Positions 30,328 through 39,058 of a DNA stretch of 64,000 nucleotides are shown one piece after another. The notes under the pieces are model-generated. The model was given only the letters and a program-made list of their open reading frames with translations, had not been told where the DNA came from and did not search any database. How positions within the stretch are numbered: position 1 is the first letter of the stretch; each line of letters starts with the position of its first letter. The position numbers and the translations under genes were made by a program. Source of the DNA: DYRB01 sp963845265 (GTDB taxonomy: Bacteria; Pseudomonadota; Gammaproteobacteria; Chromatiales; Chromatiaceae); the NCBI GenBank assembly GCA_963845265.1, contig CAWJRN010000010.1, positions 124,001 to 188,000 on the forward strand. The letters are read 5' to 3'.

Positions 30328-30804
30328 TCAATGCAGATAAGCGGGGACATCACTGTAGACCAGGTCTTCCATCTGGTAAAAGGCGACCTCCTGCCCGGGC
30401 CGGTTGAGCAAGACCAGGAGGACGACCCACTTGACCTCGTCCACACTCACGTCGGCATGGTCGATGGCCAGGACCCGGTCGATGACCAACTCGCGGCTGA
30501 CCGGCTCCAGGATGCCATTTTGCTCCAAAAACAGCAGCAGGCCCCGAGCCGCCGGGTCGAGCCGAGCACACTCGGCATCGTTGTAGATGCGCATAGACCC
30601 ACCGGCAGGCCGGTGATAGCTGGGGATATCAAGCCCTGCCACCAGGTCGTCGAGCCAGTCGAGGGCCTTACGCACGTCATCACCGGCAAAGCCGGCCTGG
30701 GACAGCTCCTCTTCGAGTTCGTCCTGGTCGATGGGGGGATGACCCTCACCGTCCATGTAGTTCTCGTAGAGGTAGATGAGAACATCGACCATGGATTCGT
30801 TCAT
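30328..30804 (-). CDS. smg: Smg family protein (DUF494)
   Basis: 158 residues, acidic, matching Smg over its full length: MVDVLIYLYENYM at the N-terminus, ELEEELSQAGFAGDDVRKAL, MRIYNDAECARLDPAARGLL, LEQNGILEP, RELVIDRVLAI, VKWVVLLVLLNRPGQEVAFY and the terminal LVYSDVPAYLH. The function is not established; the gene sits almost invariably between dprA and topA, as here. Confidence 0.92.
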   Translation of the reverse strand: MNESMVDVLIYLYENYMDGEGHPPIDQDELEEELSQAGFAGDDVRKALDWLDDLVAGLDIPSYHRPAGGSMRIYNDAECARLDPAARGLLLFLEQNGILEPVSRELVIDRVLAIDHADVSVDEVKWVVLLVLLNRPGQEVAFYQMEDLVYSDVPAYLH

Positions 30805-30855
30805 TGATCTCCCCGCGCACGCCGTGCCGGTACATACTGGCCAACCCGTTGACGG

Positions 30856-31974
30856 CTAGCCGGGCCCGAGGCCATAGCGACCCCCTGGGTGAGATGATAC
30901 CCGCCCCTGCAACTCCAGCAAAAGCAGCATGGACGCCACACTGTCCGCGGCGAGGCCCGTACGCCGGATCAGGTCGTCCACCGCCACCGGGTCGTGCCCC
31001 ATGGCGGCGAGCAGACGCTGGTAATCCGGGTCAAGCTGGGGCTCGCCATGGGTTGGTGGGCTCCCGGTGTGCACATCCGCCGGCGCTATGACCACCGCCC
31101 GGAGGGCCGGCGCCAATTCCGCGAGCACATCCTGGGCCGACTCAACCAGGCGCGCCCCATCACGGATCAGGGCGTGACAACCGCGTGCCAAGGGGTTATG
31201 GACGGAGCCCGGCATGGCGAAGACCTCGCGCCCCTGCTCCGTGGCCAACCGTGCGGTGATCAGGGAGCCGCTGCCCAGTGCCGCCTCCGTGACCAGGGTA
31301 CCCAGGCAGAGCCCGCTGATGATTCGATTGCGCCGCGGGAAGTGCTCCGGCCGCGGCGGAGTCTCGGGCGGCAGCTCGCTCACCAGGGCCCCGACCTCGG
31401 CGATGTGCCGGGCCAGATCCCGATGGGTCGCCGGGTAAACCCGATCCAGGCCTGTCCCCAGCACGGCAATGGTCCGCCCCGCTGCGAGGGCGCCGTTATG
31501 GGCCGCCCCGTCCACGCCCAGGGCCAGACCGCTGGTGATGGTCAGCCCGCAACCGGCCAGGTAACGGGCCAGCTCCCGGGTGGTCTCCAGCCCCTGTGGA
31601 GTGGGGTTGCGGCTGCCGACGATGGCCAGTTGCGGGTCGCTCAAGATCCCGGCATCGCCACGCACGTAGAGCACCCCAGGGGCGTCCGGGATCTCTGCCA
31701 ACAGCTTGGGGTAGGCCGGATCATCGCGGGTCAGGATGGCGGCACCGTCCTGGTCCGCCCAGGCGATCAGCCGGTCGAGCTCAGCCTCGTCCGGATGGCG
31801 CAGGGCCTCGATGGCCCCCGCACCCAGTCCCAGCCCTCCGAGCCGATCACGCTCGGCACCCAGCGCAGCCTGAACATCGCCGAAGCGATCCAGCAAACGG
31901 GTCAGGATGCGCGGGCCCACCCCCGGCGCCTGAACCAGGGTCAACCAGGCCCGCAGGGACTTGCTAGGTTCCAC
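30856..31974 (-). CDS. dprA: DNA-processing protein DprA (Smf)
   Basis: 372 residues from a GTG at 31974, which leaves 16 bp after the lysM stop; the longer open frame would start inside lysM. An N-terminal SAM-like region (LTLVQAPGVGPRILTRLLDR) is followed by the Rossmann-like fold: LLAEIPDAPGVLYVRGD, AIVGSRNPTPQGLETTRELA, ITSGLALGVDGAAHNGALAA, TIAVLGTGLDRVYPATHRDL, FPRRNRIISGL and MPGSVHNPLARGCHALIRDG. The C-terminal winged helix has DDLIRRTGLAADSVASMLLL. DprA loads RecA on incoming single strands during transformation. Confidence 0.93.
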   Translation of the reverse strand: MEPSKSLRAWLTLVQAPGVGPRILTRLLDRFGDVQAALGAERDRLGGLGLGAGAIEALRHPDEAELDRLIAWADQDGAAILTRDDPAYPKLLAEIPDAPGVLYVRGDAGILSDPQLAIVGSRNPTPQGLETTRELARYLAGCGLTITSGLALGVDGAAHNGALAAGRTIAVLGTGLDRVYPATHRDLARHIAEVGALVSELPPETPPRPEHFPRRNRIISGLCLGTLVTEAALGSGSLITARLATEQGREVFAMPGSVHNPLARGCHALIRDGARLVESAQDVLAELAPALRAVVIAPADVHTGSPPTHGEPQLDPDYQRLLAAMGHDPVAVDDLIRRTGLAADSVASMLLLLELQGRVSSHPGGRYGLGPG

Positions 31975-31990
31975 GGGCCAGGGTGCTGCC

Positions 31991-33184
31991 TCAGGAGTTC
32001 GGCGCAGCCACCGCGTCGAGCACGTGCATGGCCCGGGTCGCGCGCATAACCAACGCAAAGCTGACCCGATCAAAGACCCGGAAGACCATCAGAGTCCCTG
32101 CCTCCTCGTAGGGGGTCACAAAGGTGCTGTTCGGACGGCGCACCTCCACATGGGGCGGCAGGGGCGCATTGGGGTCGGGCTCGTCTTCCAGCATGCCCAT
32201 AGTCCGGTGATCCCCGTACCAGAATTCCTGGGTCAGGGGACTCTCGGAGCGCCAGTTCCAATTATTGGTGCCGGACAGCACCTGATCCTGGTGCTCACTG
32301 CCACCACGGTAGCCGAGGAAGACATGGCCCTGCGCCACGCCATCCCGAGCACCGCGATTAAGCACGACGATGTTGTACTGACCGATCTGCGAGACCCCAT
32401 TGAGCACCGCGATAATGCGTGCCTTCATCCCAGCCGGTGCGGGTCTAGGATAGAAATTGGACAAGACCTCCTCATCCGCAGCGGGTACGAGTCGGTCGCC
32501 GATCAGGGCCTCGATCTCCATCTGGGTGATGCGCAGCTTTGCCGGATCCCCCCCACGCTGCACCTGCGCATTCGCCACGAAGGCCGCCTCGTAGCCGAGG
32601 ACCTCGTCCGTATCCGGATCCACATAGGGCTGGCCAGGGCGGACGATCTCGTAATTCACCACGGTTGGATCGGCGATGGCACGGGCGTAGACGGAGTCGC
32701 CCACACCGGCGGTGATGTGCTCATCCGGGAAACCCACCACATAGGGCGCGCGGTCGATGTCGTCCATCTGGGCCACATAGGGCTGGCTCAGGAAGGGGGC
32801 GATGACGCTGATGGGTATCGTCGGCACCGGGGCATCCAATTCCTCCACCCGGATCCGAGGCGAGAGCTTCACCGTGCGCTGCCCGCCCGCAGAGCGGATC
32901 CGCACCCGTCCGCCGCTGACGCTCAGTCGCAAGGTGTCTCCCGGGTAGATCAGATTGGGATTGGCGACCCCCGGATTGGCCTCCCACACCTTCGGCCAAT
33001 CCCAAGGGTCACGCAGAAATCGCCCGGCGATACCCCAGAGAGTGTCCCCTGGCCTCACCACATAGCTTTCCGGCCGGTCAGGATTGAGCGCAACCTCCTG
33101 GGCGACGACCGCCCCAGACCAGCAGACGGCTTGCAGGGAGACCAAGAGGACACAGATAACCGGCATAAGGGATTGAGGTCGCAT
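31991..33184 (-). CDS. Exported LysM-domain protein
   Basis: 397 residues. The signal peptide covers residues 1-28 (VICVLLVSLQAVCWSGAVVAQ). One LysM peptidoglycan-binding motif follows at about residues 40-90: YVVRPGDTLWGIAGRFLRDP, ANPGVANPNLIYPGDTLRL. The rest lacks a catalytic domain; it contains a FlgT/BON-like beta-rich C-terminus (GRIIAVLNG-type segment ARIIAVLNGVSQIGQYNIVV, AGTLMVFRVFDRVSFALVM). The protein is conserved next to dprA in gammaproteobacteria but its function is unknown. It is divergent from def across 135 bp. Confidence 0.85.
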   Translation of the reverse strand: MRPQSLMPVICVLLVSLQAVCWSGAVVAQEVALNPDRPESYVVRPGDTLWGIAGRFLRDPWDWPKVWEANPGVANPNLIYPGDTLRLSVSGGRVRIRSAGGQRTVKLSPRIRVEELDAPVPTIPISVIAPFLSQPYVAQMDDIDRAPYVVGFPDEHITAGVGDSVYARAIADPTVVNYEIVRPGQPYVDPDTDEVLGYEAAFVANAQVQRGGDPAKLRITQMEIEALIGDRLVPAADEEVLSNFYPRPAPAGMKARIIAVLNGVSQIGQYNIVVLNRGARDGVAQGHVFLGYRGGSEHQDQVLSGTNNWNWRSESPLTQEFWYGDHRTMGMLEDEPDPNAPLPPHVEVRRPNSTFVTPYEEAGTLMVFRVFDRVSFALVMRATRAMHVLDAVAAPNS

Positions 33185-33319
33185 AGTCGCTCCATGGGTT
33201 GGACTGGCAAGTCGCTACACCCGGCGCGGCGGGCAACTGGTGTATTATCCCGATGTTAACCCACAGGTTGCGGATGCTTCCAGCCCGTTACCTGGCCGTT
33301 TCTGCGAACTGGGCAATCC

Positions 33320-33856
33320 ATGGCAAAACTCTCAATTCTCACCTTCCCAAACCCGAGACTGCGCAACAAGGCGCAACCCGTGGCTGTGGTCGACGCCCGG
33401 GTACGCCGCCTGGTCGAGGATATGTTTGAGACCATGTACGCCGCCCCCGGTATCGGCTTGGCGGCCACCCAGGTCGATGTCCCACTGCGAGTGGTAGTCA
33501 TCGACATCTCCGACGAGCATGACGCGCCCCTGTGCCTGATCAACCCGGAGATTCTGGAGCGCGAGGGCGACGAGCAAATGGAAGAGGGCTGCCTGTCTGT
33601 GCCCGGATTTTTCGAGACCGTCACCCGCGCCGAACGCGTTCGGGTGCGCGCCTTGGACCGCGAGGGCCAACCCTTCGAGCTGGATACCGACGGTCTCCTG
33701 GCAGTCTGTATTCAGCATGAGATTGACCACCTCGACGGCAAGCTGTTCGTCGACTACATCTCCTCGCTCAAGCGCCAGCGCATCCGTCGGCGGCTCGAAA
33801 AGGAGCAGAAGGACCAGGCCCCTGCCCAGAGGGAGACCAGGCGGCAGGCCATTTGA
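33320..33856 (+). CDS. def: Peptide deformylase
   Basis: 178 residues, metalloenzyme removing the N-formyl group from nascent proteins. All three motifs are intact: GIGLAATQ (residues about 46-53), EGCLSVPG (metal Cys) and QHEIDHLDGKLF (HExxH). The start MAKLSILTFPNPRLR is canonical. The C-terminal tail after residue 160 is charged and variable. It is followed by fmt after a 52-bp gap, the classical def-fmt-rsmB operon. Confidence 0.96.
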   Translation: MAKLSILTFPNPRLRNKAQPVAVVDARVRRLVEDMFETMYAAPGIGLAATQVDVPLRVVVIDISDEHDAPLCLINPEILEREGDEQMEEGCLSVPGFFETVTRAERVRVRALDREGQPFELDTDGLLAVCIQHEIDHLDGKLFVDYISSLKRQRIRRRLEKEQKDQAPAQRETRRQAI

Positions 33857-33908
33857 TGTCCCAGTCGCCCCTGCCCTCCTGCCCCGACCGCGGAGCCCCC
33901 CCACAGAC

Positions 33909-34850
33909 ATGACTGCTCGTATCGTCTTTGCCGGTACCCCCGAGTTCTCGGTGCCTAGCCTCACCGCGCTGGCCGAGGCCGGGCATGAGGTGGTCGCCGT
34001 CTATACCCAGCCGGACCGTCCCGCCGGTCGCGGTCGCCAACTCACCGCCAGCCCGGTCAAGCGTGCAGCCCAGGCGCGCAACCTGCCGGTCATGCAACCG
34101 GAGACCCTGCGCGACCCGGACGCCCAGGAAACCCTGGCCGGCTGGGGGGCCGACCTCATGGTGGTGGTGGCCTACGGCCTGCTGCTCCCACCCCCGGTGC
34201 TGGCAGCCCCACGACTCGGCTGCGTCAACGTACACGCGTCCCTGCTACCCCGCTGGCGCGGCGCGGCCCCCATCCAGCGCGCCATCCTGGCCGGCGACGA
34301 TGAAACCGGCGCAACCATCATGCAAATGGAAAAGGGCCTCGACACCGGCCCCATGTTCCTGATCCGCACCACGCCCATCGCCCCCACCGAGACAGGGGGC
34401 AGCCTGCATGATCGCCTCAGCGTGCTTGGTGCCGAGGCCCTAGTGGAGGCGCTGCCCGGCATCCTCGAAGGCACCCTGGTGCCGGTCGCCCAGGACGATA
34501 GTCAGGCCATCTACGCCAAGAAGCTAAGCAAGGAGGAGGCCCTGATCGACTGGTCCACCCCCGCCGAGGCCATCGGGCGGCAGGTGCGTGCCTTCGACCC
34601 CTGGCCGGTGGCCGAGACCCGCCTGGAAGGGGCGACCCTGCGCATCTGGGCCGCTCAACCGCTACCGGCCGATGAGGCTCATGGCCAGGCGGCACCTGGC
34701 GCTGTGGTAGCGACCTCCAAGGCCGGCATCGATGTCGCCACCGGCTCGGGACTGCTGCGCATTACCCGTCTGCAACTGGCAGGCAAACGCCCCATGGCGG
34801 CGGCAGATTTGCTCAATGCACGCAGCCTGGCAGGCCAGACCCTTGGTTGA
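33909..34850 (+). CDS. fmt: Methionyl-tRNA formyltransferase
   Basis: 313 residues from the ATG at 33909 (MTARIVFAGTPEFSVPSLTA). The formyl-transfer site motifs are LLPPPVLAAPRLGCVNVHAS, HASLLPRWRGAAPIQRAI and MQMEKGLDTGPM. The C-terminal domain begins around YAKKLSKEEALIDWSTPA. It formylates initiator Met-tRNA using 10-formyl-THF. The longer open frame reaching back into def is rejected. It overlaps rsmB slightly. Confidence 0.96.
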   Translation: MTARIVFAGTPEFSVPSLTALAEAGHEVVAVYTQPDRPAGRGRQLTASPVKRAAQARNLPVMQPETLRDPDAQETLAGWGADLMVVVAYGLLLPPPVLAAPRLGCVNVHASLLPRWRGAAPIQRAILAGDDETGATIMQMEKGLDTGPMFLIRTTPIAPTETGGSLHDRLSVLGAEALVEALPGILEGTLVPVAQDDSQAIYAKKLSKEEALIDWSTPAEAIGRQVRAFDPWPVAETRLEGATLRIWAAQPLPADEAHGQAAPGAVVATSKAGIDVATGSGLLRITRLQLAGKRPMAAADLLNARSLAGQTLG

Positions 34851-36198
34851 GCCCCGCCCCCACCGGACCCCTCCGCCCCCGGTCGCCGGGGCCGCGGTGC
34901 GTGCCACCGCCGCCGCTGTGGTCAATGCAGTACGCCTGCGCGGGCGTTCCCTGACCGAGGCACTGACCGCACCCCAGGTCCCGGCCCTGACCGACCCGCG
35001 GGACCGCGCCCTGGTCCAAGAGCTGGCCTATGGGACCCTGCGCCTGCTGCCACGTCTCCAGGCCCTGGCCGCCAGCCTGATGCACAAGCCGGTGAAGGCC
35101 GCCGACCGAGACCTGGAGGCCCTGATCCTCATCGGGCTGTACCAACTCATCGCCACCCGCATCCCCGCCCATGCCGCAGTGGCCGCTACCGTAGCCGCGG
35201 CCAAGGCCCCCGACCGTCCCTGGGCCGCCGGCCTGGTCAATGCCCTGCTGCGCCGCTTCGAACGCGAGGGGGCGGACCTCCAGGCGCAGATCGCCGACCT
35301 GCCCCAGGCCCGCTGGCTGTTTCCCGGCTGGCTGCTGCGACGGGTTCAGGCGGCCTGGCCGGACCATTGGCAGGCGATTTGCGACGCCAGCAACGCCCAC
35401 CCGCCCATGACCCTGAGGGTCAATCGCCTGCGCATCGACCGCCGCGCCTATGCCGAACAGTTGGTTCAGGCGGGCATCGCCTCTCGGCCCCTACCCCATG
35501 CCGACATGGCCCTGCGCCTGGACGCCCCCGTGCCCACCAGTCGCCTGCCTGGCTTCGATGCCGGGCTGGTCTCGGTCCAGGACGCCGGGGCCCAGTTGGC
35601 CGCCATGCTGCTCGACGCCCAACCCGGCGAGCGCGTCCTCGACGCCTGCGCCGCCCCCGGGGGCAAGGCCGCCCACATCCTGGAGCGCGCCGACAACCAG
35701 CTCGACCTCACCGCCCTGGACCTCGACCCCCAAAGGCTGGAGCGGGTCGCCGAGGGCCTGACCCGTCTCGGACTCACCGCCCACACCTGCGTGGGCGACG
35801 CCGCTGCGCCCGACGGCGACTGGAGCCAAGGCCGCTACCAGCGCATCCTGCTCGACGTCCCTTGCTCGGCGACCGGGGTCATCCGCCGCCATCCGGACAT
35901 CAAGTGGCTGCGCCGCGACACCGACATCGACCAACTCGCCGAGCTACAGGGTCGCATCCTGGACGCGATCTGGCCGCTGCTCGAACCCGGCGGCACCCTG
36001 GTCTATGCCACCTGCTCCCTGCTGCCGGAGGAGAACCAGGACCAGGTCGCCGCCTTCCTGGCGCGCACCCCGGACGCGGCCTCAAGCCCTATAGCGGCGG
36101 ATTGGGGCCTACCCCGGGGCCCGGGTCGGCAGATCCTCCCCGAGCCTCGCGGCATGGATGGCTTCTTCTACGCCCGCCTCAGCAAGGACCCGTCATGA
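34816..36198 (+). CDS. rsmB: 16S rRNA m5C967 methyltransferase RsmB
   Basis: 460 residues from the ATG at 34816; a TTG at 34843 (451 residues) is an alternative. Both lie within the fmt end, so the genes overlap. The N-terminal NusB-like RNA-binding domain has AVVNAVRLRGRSLTEAL, LVQELAYGTLRLLPRLQALA. The methyltransferase domain has VQDAGAQLAAMLLDAQPGER, LDACAAPGGKAAHILE (motif I), DVPCSATGVIRRHPDIKWLR (catalytic PCSATG) and LVYATCSLLPEENQDQV (TCS Cys). ATGA links it to the DUF4390 gene. Confidence 0.95.
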   Translation: MHAAWQARPLVEPRPHRTPPPPVAGAAVRATAAAVVNAVRLRGRSLTEALTAPQVPALTDPRDRALVQELAYGTLRLLPRLQALAASLMHKPVKAADRDLEALILIGLYQLIATRIPAHAAVAATVAAAKAPDRPWAAGLVNALLRRFEREGADLQAQIADLPQARWLFPGWLLRRVQAAWPDHWQAICDASNAHPPMTLRVNRLRIDRRAYAEQLVQAGIASRPLPHADMALRLDAPVPTSRLPGFDAGLVSVQDAGAQLAAMLLDAQPGERVLDACAAPGGKAAHILERADNQLDLTALDLDPQRLERVAEGLTRLGLTAHTCVGDAAAPDGDWSQGRYQRILLDVPCSATGVIRRHPDIKWLRRDTDIDQLAELQGRILDAIWPLLEPGGTLVYATCSLLPEENQDQVAAFLARTPDAASSPIAADWGLPRGPGRQILPEPRGMDGFFYARLSKDPS

Positions 36199-36782
36199 GT
36201 CAACAACCCTACAGGCACCCGATGCGGGGCCGGTCGTGGCGCCTAGCGCTGGTCTGGGCCCTAGTCTCTCTGGTAGCCCTGCCCGCCGTCGCCGCGGACT
36301 TCCGGGTGGAATCCGCCAAGACGCACCTGAGCAACGACACTTATCTACTGGACGCCCGCGTCCATTACGGCTTCAGCGACCTGGCCCTGGAGGCCCTGGA
36401 CAATGGGGTACCGCTCACCATCGAGGTGCATCTCCAAGTCCGCGCAGCGGACGCCTGGATCTGGGACGACAATCTGTTGGATCGGCGCATGCGGTACGCC
36501 ATCCGCTACAAGCCCCTGTCCGAACGTTACCTGGTCACGCAACTCCCCGGCGAGGGCGGGCGCAGCTTTGTGACCCGCGACTCTGCCATCGCCGCCCTCG
36601 GCGAGATCAAGCAAGCGCCCCTGATCGGGGCCTCCAGCCTCGAACCCGGGGTCGCCTATGAGATGCACATCAAGGCCGAGCTGGACATCGAAGAGCTCCC
36701 CCTGCCCCTGCGCCCCATGGCCTATCTGCGGCCAAGCTGGCAGCTCTCCACTGGCTGGACCAAGTGGCCGCTCGAACCATGA
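36195..36782 (+). CDS. Exported DUF4390 protein
   Basis: 195 residues with a signal peptide (SWRLALVWALVSLVALPAVAA, cleaved near residue 34). The body matches DUF4390: VESAKTHLSNDTYLLDARVH, LEALDNGVPLTIEVHLQV, RRMRYAIRYKPLSERYLVTQ, RPSWQLSTGWTKWPLEP at the end. Function unknown; it is consistently encoded between rsmB and ntrY and is translationally coupled here on both sides (ATGA overlaps), suggesting a link to the NtrYX envelope-sensing pathway. Confidence 0.9.
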   Translation: MSQQPYRHPMRGRSWRLALVWALVSLVALPAVAADFRVESAKTHLSNDTYLLDARVHYGFSDLALEALDNGVPLTIEVHLQVRAADAWIWDDNLLDRRMRYAIRYKPLSERYLVTQLPGEGGRSFVTRDSAIAALGEIKQAPLIGASSLEPGVAYEMHIKAELDIEELPLPLRPMAYLRPSWQLSTGWTKWPLEP

Positions 36783-39004
36783 GCCGATGGCGCGGTGTCG
36801 GTGCCCTGCCGGCGGCGGCCCTGCTGATCGGCCTGTTCATCGCGCTGGACCTGATGAGCGATGCGGTGCAGCGCTCTGAGGGGCTGAGCCGCGCCTTCGT
36901 ACCACTCCTCTTCCTGGTGTTGGCCGGCCTGGTCGCCCTGCTGGTCACCGTCGCCTTCCATGTCGTCAGTCTAGTGCGGCGCTACCGCGAGCAGGCCGCC
37001 GGTTCCCGACTCACCGCCCGCATGGTGGTCCTGTTTGCCCTCATCTCGCTGCTCCCGGTGGCCGTGGTCTACTATTTTTCCCTGGGGTTTCTGCTGCGCG
37101 GGATCGACGCCTGGTTCGACGTGGAAATCGACAGCGCCATGCAGGACGCCCTGACCCTCAACCAGGCCTCCCTGGACCTTAACCAACGGGTCCTGGGCAA
37201 GTACGCCGAGCAGTTGCTCTCCGGGATCGAGGACCGCTCCGCCACAGCCCTGGCCCTGGCCCTGAGCGACCTGCGCGAGCAGGCCGGCGCCGTGGAATTG
37301 ACCATCTTCGGGCCCTCCGGGCAGGTCTACGGCACGGCCAACGAGGACCCCAGCAGGCTGGTGGCCGACCAGCCGGATCGCGAGATCCTCCAGGGCGTTC
37401 GCAAAGGCACCAACTATGTCGCCCTGGAGACGGATGCCACCAACAGCCTGGTGGTGAGGACCCTGGTCTCCGATCCACGCGGACGCGCCCTCACCCTCCA
37501 GGCGATCTTCCCCACCTCAGAGCGCATCACCGAGCTGGCGGCACGGCTTGAGAACGCCTACAACCGCTACCGCGAGTTGGCCTATCTACGCCAATCCATC
37601 AAGGTCAGCTTCTCGCTCACCCTGTCCCTGGTCCTGGTAGCCGGACTCATGGCCGCGCTAATTGCAGCCTTCCACACCGCACGGCGCCTGGTCGAGCCGG
37701 TCGCAGATATCGCCCGCGGCACCCGGGCCGTGGCCGAGGGCGATTACGAGCAGCAACTGCCTCTACCCAAGCACGACGACGAGTTGGCCTTCCTGGTCTC
37801 CTCGTTCAACGCCATGACCAGGCGTATCGCCCAAGCCCGCGACGCAGCGGATCGCAGCCAGCAGGCGGTGGAATCCCAGCGCGCTTACCTGGAAACGGTC
37901 CTCGGCCGCCTCTCATCAGGCGTCATCGTCTTGGACGAGGCCCACCGACTACGGACCGCCAACACCGCTGCGCGGCAGATCCTGCACATCGACATACCGG
38001 ACGACCACATACCGACCATCGAGGAGCTGGAGTATGAGCACCCGCGCCTGTCGCGCTGGATCGAGGCCGTCCGCCAGCACATAGACGCGACCCAGGACTG
38101 GCGGGCCGAGGTCACCCTGTTCGGCGGGGAAGGTCGTCAGGTGTTGATGTGCCGCGGTAGCCCACTCCCCGAACGTGGGGCCCAGGGGCACAGCCATGTG
38201 GTGGTCTTCGACGACATCACCACGCTGATCATGGCGCAACGCGATGCCGCCTGGGGCGAGGTTGCCAGGCGACTGGCCCACGAGATCAAGAACCCGCTCA
38301 CCCCCATCCAGCTCTCGGCGGAACGCCTGCGCCACAAGCTCCTGAGCAAGCTCCCGGAGAACGACGCAGGGTTGCTCGATCGCGCCACCCGCACCATCGT
38401 GGCCCAGGTGGAGGCCATGAAGGCCATGGTCAACGACTTCTCCAACTATGCCCGCACACCCCAGATGCAGGCCGAACCCGTGGAGATCGACCGACTGGTG
38501 GGCGAGGTTCTGGACCTCTACCGCAGCGCGGGCGGCGAAGCGGACTTGGCGGTGCAGTTGGGCGCCCCGGAAATCCTCATCATGGGCGATCCCTTACGCC
38601 TGCGGCAGGTCGTCCACAACCTGATCAAAAACGCCCAGGAGGCCGTTGAGGGGCGCCCCGGAGGCCTCATCTCAGTTTGCACCACCCTGGTCCAGGGAAC
38701 CGATGGTCTGCTGGTGGATGTGTGCATCGAGGACGACGGCCCCGGCATCGACCCTGATATGCTCGGGCGCATATTCGAACCCTATGTGACCACCAAGACC
38801 AAGGGCACCGGCCTGGGCCTAGCTATCGTCAAGAAGATAATCGAAGAGCACGGCGGTATCATTCGGGCAGAAAACCGCACCCTAGGGGCCTGCATCACGG
38901 CACGCCTGCCCGTCTGGCACGAAAACCTTGCTAGCCCCGACCCTTCGACCCTGGCATCCGCGGTATCGCGGTCACCCCCCCAGCCCGAGGCCAGCCCCGG
39001 CTAA
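36779..39004 (+). CDS. ntrY: Membrane sensor histidine kinase NtrY
   Basis: 741 residues. There are two or three N-terminal transmembrane segments (residues 8-28, 40-65, 80-105), a periplasmic loop and a further membrane span near 285-305, then HAMP (RRLVEPVADIARGTRAVAEG), a PAS-like region (RAYLETVLGRLSSGVIVLD), HisKA with RRLAHEIKNPLTPIQLSAER (phospho-His) and HATPase with HNLIKNAQEAVEG, IEDDGPGIDPDMLGRIFEPY and TKGTGLGLAIVKKIIEEHGG. It phosphorylates NtrX and is linked to nitrogen, redox and envelope control. The start overlaps the DUF4390 stop. Confidence 0.94.
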   Translation: MSRWRGVGALPAAALLIGLFIALDLMSDAVQRSEGLSRAFVPLLFLVLAGLVALLVTVAFHVVSLVRRYREQAAGSRLTARMVVLFALISLLPVAVVYYFSLGFLLRGIDAWFDVEIDSAMQDALTLNQASLDLNQRVLGKYAEQLLSGIEDRSATALALALSDLREQAGAVELTIFGPSGQVYGTANEDPSRLVADQPDREILQGVRKGTNYVALETDATNSLVVRTLVSDPRGRALTLQAIFPTSERITELAARLENAYNRYRELAYLRQSIKVSFSLTLSLVLVAGLMAALIAAFHTARRLVEPVADIARGTRAVAEGDYEQQLPLPKHDDELAFLVSSFNAMTRRIAQARDAADRSQQAVESQRAYLETVLGRLSSGVIVLDEAHRLRTANTAARQILHIDIPDDHIPTIEELEYEHPRLSRWIEAVRQHIDATQDWRAEVTLFGGEGRQVLMCRGSPLPERGAQGHSHVVVFDDITTLIMAQRDAAWGEVARRLAHEIKNPLTPIQLSAERLRHKLLSKLPENDAGLLDRATRTIVAQVEAMKAMVNDFSNYARTPQMQAEPVEIDRLVGEVLDLYRSAGGEADLAVQLGAPEILIMGDPLRLRQVVHNLIKNAQEAVEGRPGGLISVCTTLVQGTDGLLVDVCIEDDGPGIDPDMLGRIFEPYVTTKTKGTGLGLAIVKKIIEEHGGIIRAENRTLGACITARLPVWHENLASPDPSTLASAVSRSPPQPEASPG

Positions 39005-39058
39005 GCCTCGCGGGACAATACCGGCCCCGGGGCAGCCCGGCAGGCCAACTGGAGCACT